DNA of 64,000 nucleotides from Thermoplasmatota archaeon. GTDB lineage: Archaea > Thermoplasmatota > E2 > DHVEG-1 > B18-G2. Shown here piece by piece: positions 9,274-16,181 of this stretch. Made by a program: the position numbers and the translations under genes. Location of the stretch: the NCBI GenBank assembly GCA_029259115.1, contig JAPDJO010000076.1:1-64000 (forward strand), given 5' to 3'. Each line of letters opens with the position of its first letter. Positions within the stretch are counted from its first letter, which is position 1. The notes beneath the pieces are model-generated. The model did no database searches and was not told where the DNA came from. It saw only the letters and a program-made list of their open reading frames with translations.

Positions 9274-11757
9274 CTATGAAACCGAGGGTAGATTGTATCC
9301 ACCCAGCTTCAAACTCGGGTCCCCAAATAGAACCCACTGTTCCACTGTCTTAGCATGACCAGATTCTAGGTCACTCATATCGAACGTATTGACGTATTCT
9401 ACAACTGCGTGAGCAAATGCATCTCCTAATATATCATGACCTTTCTCTCCATACTGCCTAAAGAATTCTATAGTGATCCATCCATCTCCACCCGTAGATG
9501 TACATTCTCTTCCCATCCTTCCATATCCTAAGCCAGTGTTTCCAATTGTCGCAATAGCTCCTCTACCTGGCAGTTTCACCAAATACCACGAAAAACACTC
9601 CGGAACAGGCACTCCATAAGTCCACATCTTTGTATCCCTGCCAAGCAAATAGAGAGGGTAATGCATAAATGCAGGAATTGCCGATACATTGAATTGAGAA
9701 TTGTGACACCCTCCGATGACAATGACCGGAAGTTTGCCAAAATTCCTAAGCTTTTTCATTGGAAAAGGTCTTATAGGATTGAAAGAGACAACCTCTAGAC
9801 CTGTTACGCTTCCATGTCTTCTATTGCCCGGAACCCCAGGCAAGTGATCCGCCCATACATTTGGACTACCATGACCTGACATGAATACAAATCCCGCTCC
9901 CTCGCTTATAGCTCTTATAACGTCGCTCATGCTTCTAAACTTTCCATTGGATGTCCATAGCACTACTTTTTCGAAATCATCAGGCATGTAGTACAAAGCT
10001 CCACCTCTACCATTAAGCAATTTCTCTCCAGTTATCCACTCTCCTTCATAGTACATCTCTGTGTTATTTCTCCATGCAGAAAACACAATTTCATGATCTT
10101 CATTCTCTACCCATACATGTATGCTAGTTATATTCCCGTAAGGTCTAGGATCATAGCATTTTCCCCTTATATGCATTACACCTTTCTTGTATGTTACATT
10201 TGCCCAACCAGTAAACTGATTACAATATGCTTTATTCTCTCCTGGAGAAAAGAAAACATCGGTTTTACCAAGAATATCTCTGTTTGATGGAGATGTTATC
10301 TCTGCAACCGGTAAAGCAGGATAGGTTTTCACCTTTTTATGATCATCATGATTGAAAGTTATTTTAGATCTTTCTTTTCTGTCTATTTTCACAGTTACTC
10401 TATCTATATTTCCAGCTATTCCATCTTTGTTGATGGCCTGCGCATATATCGTGTAGGTCCCATCTGGAAGACCAGTCGTATTCCACTGTATATCTAAATC
10501 CTGCTGATCCAGAAAGCCATCCCCAGATATCACGATAATTCTCTTGAACCAATTGTAATTATTCTCGCTATTTTCGTACCTTATTATCTTGTTAATGACC
10601 GTTCTGAGTTCAAACAGATTTCTGCACGGCAATCTTCCAACTATGACATCTGGACAGAGATCTATGTCAGTATCGTTTTCTACGCCTGGTTTGCCCCATG
10701 CTGCAAATATTCCATCGTTATTTGTGTCCCATGAAGAAAAGTTACCATTTCCGTCATATATATCAGCATAATAGAGATCACTGATTACTCCAGGATCAAA
10801 TATCTTCTTTTCTCCAAGTGGATACTTTGGATGATCGTATAAGTTCGTATATCTGACAGGTAAATACCAATACTTAGATCCTTGATTTGGATCATCTCTA
10901 GGTTTAGCCCATATTTTGCTCTTCAAACCACCAACAAGAAGAACATAGGTTATGTTGTAATTCTCTTTAGCGTATTTTATGAAATATTTTATCTTCTCAG
11001 GTTTGTCTCTTCCTGGAAACTCTCTGTATATGTCTTCTGTTGTCTTCAGAAAAGTCTTTACACCAACTTTGTTTTTATGTTCAACCAACCTCTGCAGTTC
11101 CTTTGCAAAACATGAAGGAGCTATTATGACCATGTCATATTCGTTTTTGGAAGACAACTTTTTGACGTTTTTTGGAATTAGATAGGTTACAGTCACTTTA
11201 AATTTATCCGTATAAAGTAATTTTTTGCTTGCAGGAATGTATCGATAGGGATAGAGATATACAGAAAGGTGCTTGACTACAACATTCCTCTCATTCAGTC
11301 CACTTCTGACGTAAAACTTGAACCAACTTGATGGATAAGGTTTGTCACTTGTGTAGATATCATGGTCTTTGAAAGATTTTATGTGGATATCAGAATCATA
11401 TACCAAGGGTAGCATTGGAGCGGCTGGTTCTATATCTTTATCTAAGATCCTTTCTTTTGTTGATCCTACACTTATCTTCACGTTAATATCTCTTGCAGAG
11501 AATGGTAATTCTACATGTTTAACTATCATAGGAAGTTTAGGTTTTCCTCCTTCCGCAAGGTAAGAAATTTTTTCTTCATCATATTCGCTTACATCAAGTG
11601 ATGCGCATTTTCCAGCATTTATTACATTAATTCTTGGCACCTCAACATCGAAATTAACCATTTTTATCTCATATCTAATTTTGTCATTCTGGGTAGCCGT
11701 AGCAGTTACACTCATCATTAAAACAAGCATCACAACTATCGAAAACCCTCTCTTCAC
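9274..11757 (-). CDS. secreted C25 (gingipain-type) peptidase with inserted Ig-like segment
   Basis: Exported cysteine peptidase of 827 residues. Residues 1-22 are a signal peptide (VVMLVLMMSVTATA). Residues 25-195 form a beta-rich prodomain like Peptidase_C25 propeptides (GKPKLPMIVKHVELP). The catalytic domain begins near 205 (EYDMVIIAPSCFAKEL, YVLLVGG, PDVIVGRLPCRN). It is interrupted at about 415-575 by an Ig-like or beta-sandwich stretch (DGTYTIYAQAINKDG) and resumes before His629 (FMSGHGS) and Cys684 (VIGGCHNS). A DTNNDG element near 345 could bind calcium. The start is a GTG at 11757 behind GGTGAT, with an AT-rich TATA-like run near 11790. It lies 125 nt downstream of a small SPLF-motif peptide gene on the same strand. 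Family membership is clear; Arg or other specificity is unknown. Confidence 0.82.
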   Translation of the reverse strand: MKRGFSIVVMLVLMMSVTATATQNDKIRYEIKMVNFDVEVPRINVINAGKCASLDVSEYDEEKISYLAEGGKPKLPMIVKHVELPFSARDINVKISVGSTKERILDKDIEPAAPMLPLVYDSDIHIKSFKDHDIYTSDKPYPSSWFKFYVRSGLNERNVVVKHLSVYLYPYRYIPASKKLLYTDKFKVTVTYLIPKNVKKLSSKNEYDMVIIAPSCFAKELQRLVEHKNKVGVKTFLKTTEDIYREFPGRDKPEKIKYFIKYAKENYNITYVLLVGGLKSKIWAKPRDDPNQGSKYWYLPVRYTNLYDHPKYPLGEKKIFDPGVISDLYYADIYDGNGNFSSWDTNNDGIFAAWGKPGVENDTDIDLCPDVIVGRLPCRNLFELRTVINKIIRYENSENNYNWFKRIIVISGDGFLDQQDLDIQWNTTGLPDGTYTIYAQAINKDGIAGNIDRVTVKIDRKERSKITFNHDDHKKVKTYPALPVAEITSPSNRDILGKTDVFFSPGENKAYCNQFTGWANVTYKKGVMHIRGKCYDPRPYGNITSIHVWVENEDHEIVFSAWRNNTEMYYEGEWITGEKLLNGRGGALYYMPDDFEKVVLWTSNGKFRSMSDVIRAISEGAGFVFMSGHGSPNVWADHLPGVPGNRRHGSVTGLEVVSFNPIRPFPMKKLRNFGKLPVIVIGGCHNSQFNVSAIPAFMHYPLYLLGRDTKMWTYGVPVPECFSWYLVKLPGRGAIATIGNTGLGYGRMGRECTSTGGDGWITIEFFRQYGEKGHDILGDAFAHAVVEYVNTFDMSDLESGHAKTVEQWVLFGDPSLKLGGYNLPSVS

Positions 11758-11882
11758 TTTATCACCAAATCTTTAAATGTTTAAAGATTTATAAAATTGA
11801 TGTATTTTATCAGGAATTGCTTAGTAAGATATAACTTTTTTACAAACGACCGAAAGGTATTTAGGGCATTGCATTTAGATAA

Positions 11883-12257
11883 TCAAATACATCTACATCT
11901 TGTCGGTATGAAACTACATAATGTCGGCATTACTGGGCAAAGAGTAGGTGTCATACAGCCAGTGGGTGCTGTATATGGTTTATAGAAGAAACGATAGTTG
12001 ATATTTTCAGACCCTGATAATTTAATCCATCTAATCTTCCATATTAATGACGAGAGTATCAAAACCCTCGACTTCAAATAAGAGAATTTTATATCCTCTT
12101 TGTGAAACAACGATTTTCCAGATTTTAATCTAATAGTAAAGAGAGGACTTTCCTCAGCTTTATCAGTACTATTGTTGCCAGAGACTATAGGTGTATTTTG
12201 AAGTGCTATTGTAATTAAAATCAAGACCATCCCAGCTGCAAGTATGATTCGTTTCAC
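11883..12257 (-). CDS. small exported peptide, SPL[FY]xIR family, Cys-rich tail (copy 1)
   Basis: A 124-residue exported peptide that I cannot assign to a named family. It has an N-terminal signal segment (residues 3-20), then ESPLFTIR at about residues 36-43. A block FSYLKSRVLILSSLIW follows, and then a tail with five cysteines spaced by a short repeat: PTLC, PTLC and PTRCRCI. The same architecture recurs at 18973, 20858 and 21414, with different tails. The start is a GTG at 12257. An AATTTTTATA box at 12281-12290 lies about 24 nt upstream, so the mRNA would be leaderless or nearly so. It sits immediately upstream of, and in the same direction as, the second C25 peptidase. The tail suggests disulfides or post-translational modification; neither is shown by the sequence. 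Confidence 0.65.
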   Translation of the reverse strand: MKRIILAAGMVLILITIALQNTPIVSGNNSTDKAEESPLFTIRLKSGKSLFHKEDIKFSYLKSRVLILSSLIWKIRWIKLSGSENINYRFFYKPYTAPTGCMTPTLCPVMPTLCSFIPTRCRCI

Positions 12258-12280
12258 AATTATGGTTATATATAAAGATC

Positions 12281-12290
12281 TATAAAAATT
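12281..12290 (-). promoter_or_regulatory. TATA-box candidate of SPL-peptide copy 1
   Basis: On the minus strand this reads AATTTTTATA, identical over 10 bases to the box upstream of copy 4 (21371-21380). Its distance to the GTG at 12257 predicts a leaderless or very short-leader transcript. A second TATA-like run (TTTATATATA) lies about 15 bases closer to the gene. Confidence 0.5.
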
Positions 12291-12324
12291 TTATTATCAA
12301 CTCTGCTGTGTTGAATAATTCTTA

Positions 12325-12378
12325 AGTTCCTCCTCTGCATCCAGTATCATGGAGGGGATGGAATGCAGAGGAGGAACT
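12325..12378. repeat. perfect 16-bp inverted repeat over the IS transposase start
   Basis: AGTTCCTCCTCTGCAT (12325-12340) and its exact reverse complement ATGCAGAGGAGGAACT (12363-12378) are separated by 22 bases. The right arm begins with the transposase ATG. In a read-through RNA the stem would bury the start codon and the adjacent GGAGG-type bases. An analogous stem occurs at the other IS at 55358. Confidence 0.8.
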
Positions 12379-13153
12379 GGAAGGATTATAACGAGAAATT
12401 AGTAAGAAGGGGAGAGGTTTATATATCTTTGGATTTCCTTGATAGCTGGGATGATGAGCTTGCAAAAATGAACAAAGGTAAGGTTGGTAAACCTTTTGTC
12501 TATCCTCAAACATTCATCTATTTCTCTTCTTTCATCTACATCGCTTTTCTACCATATCGACAGATAGAGGGATTCTTCAGAAAACTTTCAGAGTTTATAC
12601 CTAAATTAAAATCTGCAGATTACTCTACCCTCTGTAAAAGGTTGAAGAAATTGGACGTTAATCTTCCAGAAAATCTCGGGAAAGAGCAAAAGAAGAGGGA
12701 TTTCAAAAAGGTACATATTCTCGTCGATTTGCTATCCAAGAAAATAATCTACTGTTTGTTAACAAAAGGAACATCATCAGATTCAAAACAACTCAAAAAG
12801 ATGCTAAGGGGATGCAAAGGATGGACCAAGATAGAGATCATTTTGGGTGATACAGGCTATGATACAAGGGAATGCTTTGATGAAATCGATGAGTTTGGTG
12901 CGATTCCCGTAATAAAGGTAAGGAAAAATTCCTCCTCTTTATCAAGAGGTTCCCCAGTTAGGAGGAAAGCTGTTATTGCCCAAAAGCGTGACAATGAAAA
13001 ATGGAGGAGAGAAGTTCATTATACTATGGAGATGCGTGGTTGAAAGCATATTTTCAGGGGGTAAAACGCAGATTTGGAGAATACCTCTTTAGTGTTAAAG
13101 AGGTATTTAGGAGAGTTGAGGTATGGTTGAGAACATACTCTGGAATGTACTGA
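12363..13153 (+). pseudogene. frameshifted IS4/IS5-type DDE transposase
   Basis: DDE transposase of the DDE_Tnp_1 (IS4/IS5-like) type. The first frame reads to a stop at 13043 (226 residues). It has an N-terminal part typical of archaeal ISs (RNWKDYNEKLVRRGEVYISLD), a first Asp in KKVHILVDLLSKK and a second in IILGDTGYDT near residue 160. The family's C-terminal block continues in the -1 frame from about 13025 as YGDAWLKAYFQGVKRRFGEYLF and stops at 13153. The two pieces together make about 263 residues, a normal length for the family. The simplest reading is a frameshift or a small insertion near CATTATACTATGG that inactivates the gene. Programmed frameshifting cannot be excluded because an A-run occurs just upstream. 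Confidence 0.75.
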
Positions 13154-13351
13154 TATATCTGAGGAGAGAATATATTACACAAAGTATATCAACTCGATAA
13201 ACTATTGTTATCAGAGTCAAAACTAATTTTTCCTAGAAAATACAGCGGAGAGTGGAGAGGGAAAGAGCTGCTGTGTATTGATAAAAAATAAATTGGAAAA
13301 GAGTATGGAATAGATATTTCCCATATCCGAGGTAAACCGATATTAGTGAAA
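13154..13351. other. non-coding IS flank
   Basis: About 200 nt between the broken transposase and the decayed peptide gene. It is AT-rich and has no open frame longer than about 25 codons that resembles a known protein. The right end of the IS probably lies here, but I could not find a convincing mate to the left inverted repeat. Confidence 0.35.
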
Positions 13352-13656
13352 TGATGCCACTATATAAATAATTAGAATAATGCAAGCAATCGAGAAAGAT
13401 AGATACAACTCCAGAAATAAAATATTTAGATAATGGATATAGAATTTTTTTATATAATCATGGCTAGAACTTAAACTGTCATATCTCAAGGAACCCAAAA
13501 TGGAAATTTTGTGAGCGATGCAGGATGCTTGGTCGTCAAATCTTTACCGCATGTTCAGAATGTTCAGTCAGCAGACCATGTAACATGATTGTAACGCGGA
13601 TGTCCGTATGCACGAATCACTTTCGTACACATGATAAGTATATAAAAAATCAATAA
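13352..13656 (+). pseudogene. decayed SPL[FY]xIR-family peptide gene (fifth copy)
   Basis: No intact ORF, but family landmarks appear in the right order across frames. First comes PLYK (13357-13368); after a 2-base shift come IR and MQAIEKD (13371-13400), matching SPLYKIR..LQSIKEK of copy 3. After another shift come PEIKYLDNGYRIFLYN (to 13461), matching the YL..RI block, then an in-frame TAG at 13465. Last is a Cys-rich tail (CHIS, FCERC, ACSECS, RPC, SVC) that ends at 13656. No signal peptide is recognisable upstream, so the 5' end seems lost, perhaps to the adjacent IS. The reconstruction relies on short matches; the order of four separate landmarks makes chance unlikely. There is one TAG and at least two frameshifts. 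Confidence 0.5.
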
Positions 13657-13691
13657 CAGTTATATGTGCTAAAGAGATTTATAATTTCAAA

Positions 13692-16181
13692 ATGGATATC
13701 GAGAAATTGTATCATGCGATTAATATTGCAATACTGTTTGTTGTGATATCAATCGCAGGCAATATGGTAGGTTTTTTAGGCAAACCATTATCTTCCTTTT
13801 ATATTTCTATTTCTGTACTTACTCTATCTTTTTTGAATCTATATAGGGATCGAAAAAATACAAAATTTCCTAAATCCTATAAAGAAACCAAATTAATCAC
13901 AGGATACCTTTTGATTATACTTTCTCTAATTCTAGCATTTAGCTACAATTTTAATCATCTTTACCCTGTCATATCTATCCCTATTCTATTCATAGGTCTA
14001 GACATTATTGGAAAAACAAAAGTAGAAACTGATGTAATGGTGGTATCTTCAACTCTATGTATACTTCTTCTAATTCTTTTAGACACAAATTCAATAGCTT
14101 GGTTTATAGTAAATGATTTTTCCAAAAACATATCAATCTCGGTCACATCACTTACAGGTAGATACTATATCCTTGGATATTCATCAAGCGGATTCTTTAT
14201 GTTTATCCTTTCGCTTTCAATCGCTCTTGTAATAATACTATTCTCAAAAAGATTAAAGCAATTCTTCATTTACCCACTTTTGCTACTTCTGATCTGGATC
14301 ACATATATACTTACCTTGGGTGTAATAAATTTCGATACAAACGGTGATACTGTTAGATTCTTACCAATTCTATGCTTAGCCTTCGCATCTATCTTAGCAT
14401 TTCAGATTTATAAGAGTGAATTGAGAAAACAAAAGAAAAAAAGACCAAAATTCATCATTAATTTCATCATCTTCTTATTAATATCAACTTCGGTACTCAT
14501 GCTCATTATTTCACCATGTCAAATTAAACCAACTAAAAGAGAAAGAATACTCTTTTATGGGGAAAATATGCTGGGGACATGGGATACCCCAGAATATGGA
14601 AAGTATGGTAGGCTTGCACCTGGTATGTTTGGTCTGCTGCCTTACTATCTGAAAATTTATGGCTATAACTGCACAATTTTTACAAAAAATATCACGAAAT
14701 TTGTAGAAAGAAATCAACCAACATATGAAAATCTAACCAGATATGTCAACCTGACAGAATTTGTAAATTTTATAGAGGATGAAAGAGTAACAGAGGATAT
14801 TCTTAAAAAATTCGATGTTTTTGTTGTAATAAACCTTAATACCACATTCTCAAACGAGGAAAAAAAAGCGATATGGAAATTTGTTGAGGATGGTGGATCT
14901 CTTCTTGTTTTAGGAGATCACACTGGCATGGATAATCTCATGACATCTTTGAATAATCTCCTTGAGGGTAAGGGTATAGCCTTTAGATTCGATTCAGCCT
15001 TACCTTTAGATCCAGCAAATAGCTGGTTGACCTGTTACAATAAGATGAATAATCCAGTAAATTTCGGAATATCAAATGAGGAAATAGAAATAAGCATAGG
15101 TGCATCCTTGAACATAACTCCTCCAGCATTCCCAGTAATAGTTGGTGATTTTGCATTTTCAGATTACGGTGATGTTACAAATGTCGAAAATGCATATTTA
15201 GGAGATTACAAGTATGGTAAAGGAGAATTGCTTGGAAATGTGGTATTGGTTGCAGGACGATATTATGGTAAGGGGAGAGTTCTAGTTTTTGGTGACACAA
15301 CAACATTTCAAAATCCGTCTCTTTCCCTATCACATAGATTTGTATCAAGAATTTTTAGTTGGCTAGCGAATGGCAATAGTTGGGAGATAGATGTTGCAAA
15401 GCAGGTATTATCCTTTGTATTACTCATCTTTGCCGCAATTTTACTCTCTAAGAATCAGGATTTCAAATTACTCCCATTTGCATTGTTACTTGCTATAATC
15501 CTCTCTATCTTCATTAATTCTCAGCTGATAAAAGATGCTGAGCCTGAAGGTCCTTTGATGTATATAGATACAACGCATGTCAATGGATTCTCGATCTCTC
15601 CTTTTAATACAAAATCTCTAACTGGAACAATAATAAACTTTGCAAGAAACGGTTACCTGCCTTTGATTTCAGAAGATTTTAGTTACAGCAGAATTAACAA
15701 ATCATCGATACTTCTAATTGTTGCTCCAAATGAACCATTTTCTGATGAAGAAGTCAAAGATATGATGAGATTCATGGAAAGCGGTGGATTGATCATACTT
15801 AGTTCTGGATATCAATGTAGAGATTGTGTAATACCTCTGTTAAATAAGTTTAAATTAGATATAGACAACATTCCTTTAGGTCCAGCCCCTTACGTTGAGG
15901 AAAATCCAGAGGAGCACCAGATGGAGCCAAAATTTGTCGATGCCTGGCCGATATTGGTAATGAACAAAACAGCTGTATCATACTACGATCTTTACATCGA
16001 AAACCAGACATATACTCTAGCAGTTTTTATAAAGCATGGAAAAGGAGGGCTAATACTAATAGCGGATAACGAATTCTTCTTAGACAAAAATATAGAATCG
16101 ATAAACTCGATTTGGCCTGGAAATATCCAGTTTATTAAAAATATGATCGATGATGTTAGGGAGAGAGGTGTTTTAAGATGA
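13692..16181 (+). CDS. giant membrane protein with exported amidotransferase-like domains (paralog A)
   Basis: 829-residue membrane protein. Residues 10-275 contain about eight or nine hydrophobic segments. Residues 280-560 form a large domain, probably exported, with the GATase1-like pattern DVFVVINLNTTFSNEE then GGSLLVLGDHTGMDN, recalling the DUF4350 or gliding-associated auxiliary proteins. A further membrane block follows at about 565-615. A second similar domain comes next (ILLIVAPNEPFSDEEVKDMMRFMESGGLIILSSG, residues 675-715). I see no Cys nucleophile at the elbow, so this looks like a ligand-binding or structural version of the fold. The stop overlaps the next gene's ATG in ATGA, so the pair is translationally coupled. 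The start is the ATG at 13692. Function unknown; a surface complex with paralog B is the simplest inference. Confidence 0.7.
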   Translation: MDIEKLYHAINIAILFVVISIAGNMVGFLGKPLSSFYISISVLTLSFLNLYRDRKNTKFPKSYKETKLITGYLLIILSLILAFSYNFNHLYPVISIPILFIGLDIIGKTKVETDVMVVSSTLCILLLILLDTNSIAWFIVNDFSKNISISVTSLTGRYYILGYSSSGFFMFILSLSIALVIILFSKRLKQFFIYPLLLLLIWITYILTLGVINFDTNGDTVRFLPILCLAFASILAFQIYKSELRKQKKKRPKFIINFIIFLLISTSVLMLIISPCQIKPTKRERILFYGENMLGTWDTPEYGKYGRLAPGMFGLLPYYLKIYGYNCTIFTKNITKFVERNQPTYENLTRYVNLTEFVNFIEDERVTEDILKKFDVFVVINLNTTFSNEEKKAIWKFVEDGGSLLVLGDHTGMDNLMTSLNNLLEGKGIAFRFDSALPLDPANSWLTCYNKMNNPVNFGISNEEIEISIGASLNITPPAFPVIVGDFAFSDYGDVTNVENAYLGDYKYGKGELLGNVVLVAGRYYGKGRVLVFGDTTTFQNPSLSLSHRFVSRIFSWLANGNSWEIDVAKQVLSFVLLIFAAILLSKNQDFKLLPFALLLAIILSIFINSQLIKDAEPEGPLMYIDTTHVNGFSISPFNTKSLTGTIINFARNGYLPLISEDFSYSRINKSSILLIVAPNEPFSDEEVKDMMRFMESGGLIILSSGYQCRDCVIPLLNKFKLDIDNIPLGPAPYVEENPEEHQMEPKFVDAWPILVMNKTAVSYYDLYIENQTYTLAVFIKHGKGGLILIADNEFFLDKNIESINSIWPGNIQFIKNMIDDVRERGVLR

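Noticed and set aside
12990-13030. Programmed -1 frameshift in the first transposase
   Set aside because: An A-run is present but no standard slippery heptamer with a clear downstream stem; a mutation near CATTATACTATGG joins the family motifs more simply. Not excluded.
13465-13467. In-frame TAG in the decayed peptide gene as a possible pyrrolysine codon
   Set aside because: The same gene also needs frameshifts and lacks a signal peptide, so decay explains the TAG. No pyl genes are in the window.
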